From NCBI RefSeq assembly GCF_000372725.1, contig NW_005197426.1, forward strand, positions 327,599 to 391,598: DNA of 64,000 nucleotides, written 5' to 3'. The notes below the pieces were generated by a model, which did no database searches, was not told the DNA's origin, and saw nothing but the letters and a program-made list of their open reading frames with translations. Shown one piece after another: positions 9,812 through 19,628 of this stretch. The translations under genes and the position numbers were made by a program. The DNA is from Emiliania huxleyi CCMP1516 (taxonomy: Eukaryota > Haptophyta > Isochrysidales > Noelaerhabdaceae). The first letter of the stretch is position 1. Each line of letters begins with the position of its first letter.

Positions 9812-12017
9812 CTAGCACGCCCCCCGGCGGCAGCCGAGGGAGCGGAAGGTGAACGAGTAGCGGTGCGGCGCCGCAGCGGGGTGCGCCTCGACGGCGTGCC
9901 TCAAATCGTACCTCGCCATCCCGCCCATGACGTAGAGCGAGCGCGGCGGCAAGTGCACGCGCTGCACGTTGGGCGCCCGGGCCGCGCCCTCGCGCACGCC
10001 TCCCGCGCCGCTCGTCGCGCCGAGCAGCAGGGTGGCGGGGGCGCCGACGGAGACGCCTGCGATCATCTCGTCGTACTCGCGCCGGTGGTCGAAGTGGAAG
10101 CCTGACGCCATGCGCTCGCGGTGAGGGCCCGACGGCGGGTGCGTGTCGCGAGGAGAGGGGGCGGCGGCGCCAAGGGACTGGCCTCCGATGTACCGCTGGA
10201 CGTAGCACTGCCCAAAGGGCGGCTGCTCGGCAGGGTCGAGGCAAGCGAAGGGCCACGGCCGACCTCGCACGCGGGCGAGCACCTGCGCGGGGGGGCGGGA
10301 GGTGGGGAAGAAGGGGCGAGGGGGGGGAGGGGAGGGGGAGGGGAGGGGGGGGGGAGGGGAGGGGAGGGGAGGGGAGGGGGTGGAGGGGGGAGGCGCCTTC
10401 TCCCCGAGAGCGGCGAGGACCGGAGGCAGCGGCTCGGAGCGGAGCACCTTTTGGCATTCGTGATCGTGATTGGTGCGGCGTCGACCGACGAGGTCTCGGT
10501 GAGAGGAGGCCCCGAGGTCTCGGTGAGAGGAGGCCCCGAGGGCTCGGTGAGAGGAGGCCCCGAGGTCTCGGTGAGAGGAGGCCCCGAGGGCTCGGGTTGA
10601 CTCTGGTGGGGCGGGGCACCTTGTAGCTCTCTCCAAGAGTGACTCCGAAGCAGCGGCGCACGCCGCCGTCCACCGACCCGACCCGAGGCTCCCACTCGTC
10701 GAGGCTGTCGCACCTGGCGGGCGGGAGTGGGTGAGGGTGAGGCGGCTGTGCAGGAGGAGGGTCGGCAGCCCAGTCCCTATCCCTCACCAGGCCAGCAGCT
10801 GCGCCTCCTCGGGCAGAGACAAAAACTCGTGCTGCGCCTCGAAGCAAAAGAGGCGCAGGTCGGCGCCTGCGGGCGGAGGCGGGCGAGGCGGGCCAGGCGG
10901 GTGAGGCGGGGGGGCGAGGGGCGAGGAGGAGGGAGGGGGGGGGGGGGGGGTTGCCGGAGAGGTGCCTCCTCGCCGACTCGTACCGCGCGAGCGCAGCACC
11001 GCCGACCAACGCACTGCTGCTGTCGCCGCCGCCGCCGCCGCCGCCACCAGCGGCGCCGCCGACACCATCACCGACGCCGCTGCTGCCACCGCCATTACCG
11101 CCGCTGCTGCTGCCGCCATCGCCGCCACCGTCGCCGCTGCCACTGCGGCTGCTGCAGCTGCCATCGCCGCCGCCGCTCCCACCGTCGCTGCCGCCACCAT
11201 CGCCGCCGTCACCATCGCCGCCACCGCCGCCGCCTCCACCGCCGCCGCCAGCGCTGCCAGCCTCTGAGCGGAAGATTTGCTCTCGGGGCATAAAGTTGAA
11301 GCGGAAGCGGAAGGCTCGCGCCACGCCCGCAGCGTCTTCCTCACTCATCGCCTCGCCTGCCTCCGGCCAGTCTAGCCGCCTCCGCGCGCCCTTTGCGGCG
11401 GGGCCTGCGGCGGGGCAGCGCCTCTTCCTGGGCCGGCTGGCCGCAGCTTCGAAGGGAGGGAGGAGGAGCGGGTCGGTGTGCGCGACTCGTGGCGGGCTGG
11501 CAGGCGGCTGCGGCTCGATCTGCTCCCGCAGCGCCAGGCGAGTGGCGTCGGAGAGAGGAGAGAGGCCGGGGAGGCCGCGGTGAGGGACGGGAGAAGGCAG
11601 TGCGAGGACTGCGCCAATCACATGCCGCACCGGGCCCGTCGCCCACGGCTCGGCGGCCGTCCCGGCGCACCCCTCAGCGCTGGCCACGCCGTCGACGCGG
11701 ATGAGGCCGGCGATGGCGCCGGCCGGCGGCAGATCGGCCGCGGGAGGGAGCCGCGCCAGGCGGGCCTCCAGCCTTTTCCGCGTCTCGGCGTTGAGAGATC
11801 CGAGGCCGGTGTGGAGCCCATACCAACCGGGAGAGAGGCGGAAGGGACGGTTCTCCACGGTCTTTATGCCGGCCAGGATGGCCCACGAATAGAGCGCTCC
11901 TCGCATCGTGATGGCGTGCGTGGTGGCGGCCGGGTCGGTGGCTCCGGTTGGCAGTGGCCGCGGTGGCGGAGAGGGAGTGACGCACTCGGGCAGAGGCTCG
12001 GGCGAGATGACCTGCAT
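9812..12017 (-). CDS. ASCH domain fused to AlkB-like dioxygenase
   Basis: A multi-exon gene. Residues about 38-75 (MRGALYSWAILAGIKTVENR, PGWYGLHTG) form the start of an ASCH domain, a PUA-like fold thought to bind RNA. The C-terminal exons read as an AlkB-type Fe(II)/2-oxoglutarate dioxygenase: GQCYVQRYIGG, HFDHR (HxD iron ligands), VHLPPRSLYVMGGMARYDLRH (distal His) and RYSFTFRSL (2-oxoglutarate-binding Arg). AlkB enzymes remove alkyl groups from DNA or RNA bases. The middle has a Gly/Ser/Asp low-complexity run (about 10970-11260) and coding pieces in different frames (RLFCFEAQHEFLSLPEEAQL near 10830; DEWEPRVGSVDGGVRRCFGV near 10680), so at least three introns are needed. The first Met in a clean frame is at 12017. 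The fusion call rests on both domains sharing strand and order with no start or stop evident between them. Confidence 0.65.
10486..10598 (-). repeat. 24-bp minisatellite in AlkB-gene intron
   Basis: About 4.5 units alternating CGAGGTCTCGGTGAGAGG and CGAGGGCTCGGTGAGAGG, each followed by AGGCCC. It sits between coding pieces and next to a G-rich tract (10310-10390), so it is probably intronic. Confidence 0.85.
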
Positions 12018-12197
12018 TTTTGCCTGTGGCCTGTCGCGCCGCGCGGCCTGCTATCGTGGCCCGGGAATTCTTACGGTGATAGTACTAGCACGCGCCAGTT
12101 CGCACCTGTGTCGAGCCTGTCTGCTGTGAGCCGGAGTTGTTTTGTTTAAATTCTTCTGGGTTGATTGGGAGGGGGGTCGGCACTGGCGAGGTACTCC

Positions 12198-12295
12198 CAC
12201 GCCTCTCGGGGTTTTTGTCTGGCCGAGTCTGCTGGGGCGAGCCTCGGCGAGACTGCGTCAGCTGTTCCCACAGCAGGCTGGAAGTACCTCGCCAG
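12198..12295 (+). repeat. Dispersed repeat family B, copy 2
   Basis: Second copy of the block at 1081-1172. The best-conserved core is CAGCAGGCTGGAAGTACCTC. Confidence 0.7.
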
Positions 12296-12454
12296 GGTCG
12301 GCCGGAGGAGTACGCCGGCCTCTTCGACGGCCCATAAGGGGCCGTCGCCTACCGTGCCTTTTGTAGTGCCAGTCCGAGCCAGTCTGCTGTAGAGGGGCTT
12401 CTATAGTAAAATTCTCACCTTCAGCTCACTGTTCTTCACCTTTCTACCTATAAG

Positions 12455-12516
12455 CACACTGACGTGACAAGGGCGTGGCGCAGACTAGCATACACACCGG
12501 CACACCACCGGAGCCG
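12455..12516 (+). repeat. Dispersed repeat family C, copy 1
   Basis: CACACTGACGTGACAAGGGCG, then CACACCGGC and CACCACCGGAGCCG. It matches 41524-41590 in the same orientation with small indels. Confidence 0.65.
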
Positions 12517-12771
12517 CCTAAGCGACTCCCTCCGTTAAGTCTTAAGAACGGCAATGCATTCTGCACAATGCCGCTCTCCCTGCGCTGATGGGGGGGTCGC
12601 CGCCCCTGACGTCGCTGGTGAGTCTGAGTGTGGTGTCCGCGCTAAAGTAGTCCTGGTGTCTGGCCAGTGCCACGCCCACGGGCCACCGTGCATGAAAAGG
12701 TTACGCGTGTGATGTGGCCACGCGCGACACGAAACCCATATACGACAACGCTCCAACATCCGGCCTCCGAG

Positions 12772-15333
12772 TCAATCCGACACTCGAAGCCAACCCTTGC
12801 GGTTGATCCTGCTGCAGCTGAGCGCAACCACGGCGAGCGTGGTGGCCATGCTCGTCGCCGCGAAGGCGAAGAGCAGCGGCGGCTCGGACGGGCTGGGCCG
12901 GTAGAGCCACAGCGTCGCGTGCGTGTCGCGCGGCCAGTTGGACTCGGTCCACAGCGCGTCGGTCCCGTTTGCGACGGCGGCCTCGTCGACCAGCCGGAAG
13001 ATGCCCGCCTCCGCGTCGTACTCGAGGGAGGGCGAGACCGCGTCGTGGGTCAGCACCGTCGGCTCGCACAGCGGCGAGCCCTCCTCCGCCGTCCCGGACG
13101 CGCCCGGGAACAGGGAGCGCCTCGGCTCTGCGGGGCAGAGCGGCGCCAGCGCGGCGCGCAGAAAGGCGGCGGCGAACTTTGCGGTGCCGGAGGCGGCCAG
13201 CTCGCCGCGGAGCGGGAGGAAGGCGCTCGTGTAGCGCGAGGTTGGCGGCTCGACCTCGAGCTGCGTCGCGGTTGCGCAGCGCGGGTCGGTGAGGAAGCAG
13301 CCCAGCAGCTCCTGGCGAGAGGGGGGGGGGGGGGGAGGTGAGAGAGCCCGGACCCCTCTCCCCCTCCCCTTCCCCGGCGGAGGGAAGGGCTGCGCGCTTC
13401 GCCAGCAGCGATGATGATTCGCCCAATCTCCGCTCCTCTCTCGGCTGCTCCAGTCCACTCGGCGCTCCTCGACCAGCGAGCAGTTCGGCGCCGGCGACCC
13501 TTCCCCTCCCGCCAGCCGCCACCAGGCGGCCGCTGCGACTGCAGACGCCTCGCACACGAGAGAGGCGTCGATGCCTTCGAGCGTGTCGAAGCGAGAGCCG
13601 TACCTGGTACCAGGGGCGGGGGCGGTACCAGCGAGGCGTCGCCGCCGAGAGTCCAGTGCATGGTGTGTGTGCTTGTGTTTGTGTGTGTGTGTGTGTGTGC
13701 GCGCGCGCGCGCGGTGTGTGCGAGTGTGTGTGTGTGTGTGTCTGTCTGTCTGTCTGTCTGTGTTGTGTGTGTGATGTGTGTGATGTGTGTGATGTGTGTT
13801 GTGTAGTGTGCTTGTGCTCACGGGTCTGCCCTGGCGCACCGTCCGCCGCCGCGCCTCTCCGCGTCGTAGTCTGCCAAGGTGCCAAGCGAGGGACACCTGT
13901 TCACAGCTGCACGTGTGAAGAGACGCTGCTCACACTTCTCACACTCACACGGCACGTGCGGAGGAGCACCCGCTCCCGCCCGCCCCAGAGGCGGAGGCGG
14001 AGGAGGAGGCGGAGGAGGCGGCGAGGGAGGCGGCGAGGGAGGCGGCGGCGCCAGGAGGCAAGCCCGCGCTGCTCGCCTCCCTCACCTCGACGCGGGCCCC
14101 TCGCTCGCGCGCCGCCTCGCGCACCGCTCCGCCGACGCCGCCTCCGGCCTCCAGGTCGGGCGCACACGCCGCCGCGGGAGAGTGCAAGAAGAGCCGCGCC
14201 GGGCCGCCCGCCCCGCCGCCCCCGCGCGAGCCGAGCGGCCCCAGCTCGAGCAGCGCCGCCACGCCGCCCGCCGCCCCGCCCGCCGCCCCGCCCGCCGCCC
14301 GGAGGGCAGCGAACCGCAGGTCGGGCTTGTACGGCGAAGCGCACGAGGGAGGGGGACCGAGCGGGTGCGGCGCGGCGCTCTGCGGCGCCGCCCCCTCCTC
14401 GCGGCTCCGGTTGTCGCAGCGGAACGTCTCCACGTCGCCGAAGAAGCGGCGCGATCCGATCTGCCCGTACGCTTCCCCGGTGAAGAGGGCGAACGCCGGC
14501 GTGCGGGGCAGCGCCTCGAGCTGCTCTGCGCTGCCGGCGAGGCGAGCGACGGAGGCGACCGCAGCGAGGAGGGCGACGGTGCCAGAGACGGCCGCCTCCG
14601 CCCCCGCGGCGTGCTCGTGGAAGAAGGCGGCGGCGTCGAGCGACGCAGTCAGCATCACGGCTGGCTTGTCCTTCGCCGGCGGCGACTGCGCGGCGGTGCG
14701 TGGCGGCAGGGCGCCCCACACGCTCTGCCCTCCGAGAGGGAGGCAGCTCCCCTCGGCGAGGCAGCTGAGCGAGTCGCCCGTCGCGAACATCGGGTACTTG
14801 AGCTCGAGAAGCGGCGAGCCGCCAGCGCGCACCGCGCCCAGCAGCGCGGCGCTCTCTCCGGCGCTCAGCAGGACGACGCCGAAGTCAAACGAGTCGCGCG
14901 ATAGGCCGCTCCCGGAGGGGTTGAGCACCGTGCCGCCGGGCCCAGGCCCGCCGCCCTCGCTCGCGGGCTCGGGCGACGCCCACCCGCGCGGCATCCCCTC
15001 CGAGTGCAGCACGGCCACGCCGCGCAGCAGGCCACCGAGACGTTGCCGCAGCGAGTGCATCACGCTGGCCTCAAAGAGCTCGGCTGATAGGGCGACCGAG
15101 ACCGGTTCGGTCGCATTCAGGACCCGCGCGAGCGCCTCGCGGCTCTCGACGGCGACGAGTGGCGCGATTGCGCCACCTGCGGGCGTTGCGCAGCCCGAGG
15201 GTCCGTCGGCAGAGAGCAGCCGGACACACGGGTCCGCACGGGTCAACTTGACGAACTGAGCGGACTCACGGCCCTTCGCCGCCGCCGTCGAGAAAAGAAG
15301 CAGCGAGAGCAGCGCGATGGGCGCGTGGAACAT
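12772..15333 (-). CDS. Nicastrin (gamma-secretase subunit)
   Basis: Nicastrin is the large glycosylated subunit of gamma-secretase, which gates substrates for intramembrane cleavage by presenilin. The first Met (15333) is followed by a signal peptide (APIALLSLLLFSTAAA). Family landmarks follow in order: DSFDFGVVLLSAGESAALL, LKYPMFATGDSLSCLAEGSC, KPAVMLTASLDAAAFFHEHA and FALFTGEAYGQIGSRRF, the aminopeptidase-like DAP region with the GE(A)Y signature. Later exons give GSRFDTLEGIDAS, then ELLGCFLTDPRC, TKFAAAFL-type helices and a C-terminal membrane helix (LLFAFAATSMATTLAVVAL) before SRINRKGWLRVSD. At least two introns are needed (about 13945-13600 and 13410-13320). The first holds a long GT-rich microsatellite. 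Nicastrin without a presenilin nearby is expected, since eukaryotic partners are unlinked. Confidence 0.82.
13664..13825 (+). repeat. (GT)n/(TCTG)n/(GATGTGT)n microsatellite
   Basis: A compound simple repeat inside the nicastrin intron, dominated by TG with GCGC, TCTG and TGATGTG sub-arrays. Long frames here are artefacts. Confidence 0.95.
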
Positions 15334-16196
15334 GCCCTGCGCACTGGGCTTGTTGCGCGGCGACCGCGACAACCTTAATCAAAGAATTTTTCTCCGCAAC
15401 GATGTGTCTTTTACTTCCCACCCTTCCACTTCTCATAACAACGTCCGACCCAAAGGCTCGGCGCCGGGCACCACTCAGGAGATGAAATCTGCCCGTGAGC
15501 TGTGTGGCCTGAGAGAGAGAGATTTTCTGTGACCTGTGAATGAAGGTCGGGGCCACAGTCGAGAGCTGGGACGGTGCTTGTCTCTCAACTCGTTCGTTCA
15601 CAACTGGGGTTTCCAGCCCCAGGCTGCTGCATAATCGGATCGGAAGCTGGATGCGCCCGCCGCCCCGGTAACGTACGCAAACTCTTGGGCTGCCACTCAC
15701 ACGACATTCGGTTTGACGCCGTCCGTGCTCCCAGCTGCTGCATGCGAGGCCTAGGCGCCCTGCCGCTCCTCGTATCGTCCCTGGCGGCGGATGTCCACGC
15801 CTCCGCGGGCCTTGAGATGCCAAGGAGGGCGCGAGTCCGCCGTTCCGCCACCCATGCGGACCAGGTCGACCAACAAGGCGAGCGCTATGAGGATCAGGAC
15901 TTTGAGGGCGCAATCAGAGTCAACACAGCGGACACTGATGGCCGTTCTGACCACAGCGAGCACTGCACAGCGTGGGCGGCTGCTGGGGAGTGCGATGTCA
16001 ACCCGGACTTCATGTGTGCACACCCTCGCCAGCAAATGCCCACCATCCCATTCGCTGCACTCGCTCTCAACCTCTCGGCTCGCACTCATTCTCTAGCATT
16101 CCCCGCTCTGGCTCCATCGGTGCTTGCAGGTGTCTTGAGTGTGCTACTTCCTGTGACTCTTGTGACGGCGGCAGCGAGGTCCCGCCAACAGCGCTG
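15334..16196. other. Intergenic between divergent nicastrin and U-box genes
   Basis: No gene is seen. The two neighbours are transcribed away from each other, so both promoters lie here. The motif at 15380-15397 is close to nicastrin. A hydrophobic minus-strand frame (about 15830-15900, LKVLILIALALLVDLV) has no family match and no splice partner that I could identify. Confidence 0.5.
15380..15397 (-). promoter_or_regulatory. AAAATTCTTT start-proximal motif (nicastrin)
   Basis: On the minus strand GAGAAAAATTCTTTGATT lies about 50-60 bp before the nicastrin ATG, in the same orientation as the copies before the MFS and RPT6 genes. Confidence 0.45.
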
Positions 16197-18113
16197 ATGG
16201 CAGAGGCAGGTGGGGCGGCGGCCGAGGCAGCCAGGTTGGCAGCCGTGGAAGAGGAAGCGTGGGAAGCCTTGGAGGCTGCACAGGCGGAGGAGGCTGCGGA
16301 GGACGCCAGGGCAGAGGCCGCTGTGGCAGAGGCTGCAGCCGCCGAGGCTGTGGCGGCTGGATCGATCGCCGTGTACCTTCACGACGGCCACATCCCGCGC
16401 GAGCTGGTTGAAAAGTGGCGGAGGAAGGTAGAGTGGTGGGCCGCCGTCAACAGCGCGTCCACGGTCTCCTTCATCTCACTGACGCTTTGTAAGCGGCTGT
16501 CCCTCTTCATTGACCGCACCTCACAGAAGAGGGCCAGCCTCGAGTGGGAAGGGACCGAGGAGGCGGTGGCGCCAGTCGGCGAGGCGGAGCTGGGCGTCAC
16601 GATTCGTCGCAACAGCGAGGAGACCTGGATGGACGAGACGGTCCGCTTGCGAGTCCTGGTCCTTGCCGTCGACGACGAGGACGACCCTTCTCGCCAGCTC
16701 CAGCTCGGACTCGACTTTCTCCGCGTGTGTAGCGGCGAGGTCTACCTCACGACACTGGAAGGCTACGAGCGCCGCTCGGTGCGCGGGGTCTCCCTGCTGG
16801 CTCACCATCCGGCGGGAGGGGCAGGTGTTCGATCGCTTGGGCCACGCAAGTTCGCCTTCTCCGTCGGAGTCGGCACTGCCGAGGTCGCCCTGCTCCCACT
16901 GCCGGCCGCCCCGCTCGCTCTGCGCTTCAAAGCGGAGCCACCTCTGGAGACGCCGACTCGAAGCCAGGCGACGCCGCCACCCGCACGACCGGACGGCGGC
17001 GGCGGCGAGCTGCCGCACGAGTGGGCCATGCTTCTAACCTCGCTGGCGCCGTTGGTGCGGCAGTATGAGTGGCTACCGGCCACACGCCTGCCTGAAACGC
17101 TGCTCTTTGCATCCCTGGTGTCGCTGGCGGTGGGCATGATCACTTGGTTGGTGGTCTGCTCCTCGAGCAAGGTGCTGCTCGTTCGACCTCTGCAGCCGAC
17201 TAGGCAGCCTGTGGCCGCGCACCGGAGACGGCACAAGCCGCGCAGGCCAAGGGCGGTCCCGCCCGAGCCAGAGTGGTGGCTCGCGCTGGCGGAGTTCCAC
17301 GCCGACCTCGAGGCAGCGGCAAGGGAAGAGTGCCTCTCGTTCCTCTGCTCCATCACGGGCGAGATGATGCGCCACCCTGCGATGATTGTCGTGCGTGGCG
17401 TTGCGTCGCACAGCTTCGAGCAGGTCGCCATTCGGCATTGGCTCGACGACGGCGGCGCGACCAACCCGGCCACCGGAGAGGAGCTGCCACGGGGGGGCGC
17501 GTCTGTCATCCTCAACAGCCAGATGCAGCGCGAGATCCGGTCGTGGTGCGAGGCCAGAGTGGCCGGCTGGAGGAGAGAGCTCGAGGAGGCGCCGTGCGAG
17601 CGGGAGCGGCCCGCCGAGCGGCCCCGCGTCCACATCTTTGTGGACGACGCGAACATCTTTGGCCGGACGTCGCAGTCCCTCTTCTCGATCGCGCAGCTCG
17701 CGGCTTGCGTCGAGCGCGGCCGCGATGTCGAGGAGCGCGTCGTCATTGGGTCAGGGACGAGCGAGCGGGCGCGCGGGCTGTGGGAGCAGCAGGGCTACCG
17801 CGTCGACACCGACCCGCGGCCGGGAAGGCAGCGTTTCGTCGACGAAGCGCTGCACGCCCGGCTCATGCAGACGGCGACCAAGAGCTTCGGCCCGCCGAGG
17901 ACCATCGCGCTCGTCACCGGAGATGGCAACCGGAACGAAGGCCGCACGTCCTTTCCCGCATGCATCGAGATTGCGCTCAAGCACGGCTGGCGCGTCGAGC
18001 TCCACACGTGGCGCGCCACCATGAACCGCATCTACCACCAGTTTGAGGGCGAGTACGGCTCCTTCTTCCGCATACACTTTTTGGACACGCTACTCCGCGC
18101 CGCGAGTCGGTGA
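16197..18113 (+). CDS. Membrane U-box protein fused to NYN nuclease domain
   Basis: A single-exon gene of 638 residues from the Met at 16197 (the frame is open further upstream). Order: Ala/Glu coiled coil (1-55); a region resembling the retropepsin-like fold of DDI1-type proteins (about 85-190, SASTVSFISLTLCKRL, LQLGLDFLR), with a non-consensus active-site loop; a membrane helix (about 301-325, ETLLFASLVSLAVGMITWLV); a U-box (387-460: LCSITGEMMRHPAM, SFEQVAIRHWL, NPATGEEL, ILNSQMQREIRSW), the E2-binding E3 ubiquitin-ligase fold; and a C-terminal NYN/PIN-like domain (487-635: HIFVDDANIFGR, RFVDEALHARL, TIALVTGDGNRNEG, ACIEIALKHGWRVELHTW). NYN domains are metal-dependent ribonucleases. The key Asp residues (VDD, TGDGN) are present. 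Membrane anchoring would place both catalytic domains on one side of an organelle. Each of the last two domains is confidently recognised; the combination is not one I know. Confidence 0.8.
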   Translation: MAEAGGAAAEAARLAAVEEEAWEALEAAQAEEAAEDARAEAAVAEAAAAEAVAAGSIAVYLHDGHIPRELVEKWRRKVEWWAAVNSASTVSFISLTLCKRLSLFIDRTSQKRASLEWEGTEEAVAPVGEAELGVTIRRNSEETWMDETVRLRVLVLAVDDEDDPSRQLQLGLDFLRVCSGEVYLTTLEGYERRSVRGVSLLAHHPAGGAGVRSLGPRKFAFSVGVGTAEVALLPLPAAPLALRFKAEPPLETPTRSQATPPPARPDGGGGELPHEWAMLLTSLAPLVRQYEWLPATRLPETLLFASLVSLAVGMITWLVVCSSSKVLLVRPLQPTRQPVAAHRRRHKPRRPRAVPPEPEWWLALAEFHADLEAAAREECLSFLCSITGEMMRHPAMIVVRGVASHSFEQVAIRHWLDDGGATNPATGEELPRGGASVILNSQMQREIRSWCEARVAGWRRELEEAPCERERPAERPRVHIFVDDANIFGRTSQSLFSIAQLAACVERGRDVEERVVIGSGTSERARGLWEQQGYRVDTDPRPGRQRFVDEALHARLMQTATKSFGPPRTIALVTGDGNRNEGRTSFPACIEIALKHGWRVELHTWRATMNRIYHQFEGEYGSFFRIHFLDTLLRAASR

Positions 18114-19628
18114 GGCGCGCAGTCACAGTGCCGAGGGCCTCAACGTATGCTGACGGCTGACGCACGCTCTCGTGCGCGAGGAGTGGGGATGCGAGGGGAG
18201 CGCCTAGCTCACAGTGAGAATGAGATTGACTGGCGCGGCATGTGCACGGGCATGTTAAGATCCGAACGCCCTCACCTGTGTAGTTTCCCTTCTGTTCACG
18301 TTCGCCGTGCGAGCCTGGCTCGCGCTGCGATATAGGGTTCACGGCAGAGAGTCAGTGGGCTGTTCTCGGCTCCGTTTCTCGGCTATCTGCGGCTCCCGGC
18401 TCGCGTGTCACGCGCCCCAGAGCCGTACGGCAAGAGAGGCGCGCGAGCCACCAAGAAGGCACTCCGACTCGCTTTGATTTCCGTGAGGCAACTGGTATCC
18501 CGCACCACTTTTTGATTAGTTCAGGCCTAGGGTTTGATTAGCCAAAAACTCCCATACCGGTAAATATTCAACACTGGGTTGTTGCACGAGTAGAGTATAT
18601 GGGCCAAAAGCGTCGAAAATGTCCGAAAAAAGCGTGTCTCGAGTTTGTTGCAGCTCCGCAGCCTGCGCGCGCTGCCGGGACGCACCGCTTGCTGGATCTG
18701 TGCACTCCCTGGGTCCCAGGGAGTGCACATATCCAACAGGAGTGAGTAGGCTCGACGCCGTACTCGAGATGGAGCTGCAGAAAGTACGCCGCCGAACGTG
18801 CCACCGACGGCGTCCTGGCGGAGGTGGTGGAGTTTGAGAACTGAGGCTGCGGAGGTGACGCCTGAGCTACCGGCCCGTGCACGGCGACTCAGCCGGCGAC
18901 CGCCACGGGCTCAGACGAGACTTGTCGACTCGTTCCATCTCAGCTTCACCGTGGTCATCGGGCGTCTGTCGACGTCAGGACCACCCATACAGCTCGCGGG
19001 TTTGAGGTCGCAAGAGCCAAGATGGTGGCGTTTGGACATCCCAACCATCACACAAGACAGCCTGTAGGTGATGGCGGGACGGCGCAGTGTTTGTGGCACT
19101 CGGCAGTAGGCACCCGCGGCACAGCCCCGCTGTCGGCTCTCGCGGGCTGCGGAACCGGCCCCATAAGGGAACGGTGAGGGCGAGTGTGGCAGCTCCTGCG
19201 CTAGTATGGGCACCCTCCATCACAACACTACTGATCCTGGTCATCAGAGCTGCCAGGGATAGCGTCAGGAGCCGGTAGGAGTCAAAACCCCTCATATTTG
19301 AGACATCGTGGCCGCCCATATACTCTCGTGCAACAACCCCACTGTTTATCTCCCGCGAGCTCTCTCGCACACTGTAGTCTCGTTTTTCACTGTAGTCTCG
19401 TACCAACCCTCTGATATTCGGTGACAGCTTCGGCTGCCGCTCATAATAGCAAGGTCGCTTGTACCAGGCATCCTCCTGTCGAGGACCACAGACCATGGAC
19501 CATGCCGGAGAGTCAGCCAGTGTGGGCTCACCGGATATCGTGCGATCGCTGCCTTCCTGGCCGACGGACGCGCTCCGCCTGCTCGTCGCGCGTCTGATCC
19601 GCGGGCGTCCCGACGCGCTCCGGCCTCT
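18114..19628. other. Intergenic; one perfect palindrome
   Basis: No gene is supported. A minus-strand frame at 18975-19496 is open for 173 residues but has no recognisable domain or convincing codon pattern. The perfect hairpin at 18699-18729 is the only structured feature I see. Confidence 0.45.
18699..18729. repeat. Perfect 15-bp inverted repeat, 1-nt spacer
   Basis: TGTGCACTCCCTGGG, one T, then its exact reverse complement. It could be a cruciform, a dimeric protein-binding site or an RNA stem. No T-run follows, so a terminator reading is not favoured. Confidence 0.9.

Larger units (their letters stand above)
12018..12771. other. Intergenic, repeats B and C
   Basis: No gene is supported. 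It contains family B copy 2 (12198-12295) and family C copy 1 (12455-12516), and lies between the ASCH-AlkB start and the nicastrin stop. Confidence 0.6.

Noticed and set aside
13400-13880. Val-Cys-Val and His-Thr repeat frames
   Set aside because: They are translations of the GT microsatellite in the nicastrin intron.
15751-16089. Minus-strand hydrophobic frame (LKVLILIALALLVDLV) as a small membrane protein
   Set aside because: Single hydrophobic run with no family match; the opposite strand is equally open.
18975-19496. 173-residue minus-strand frame
   Set aside because: No recognisable family, no convincing start, and no supporting splice structure; left as unannotated intergenic sequence.
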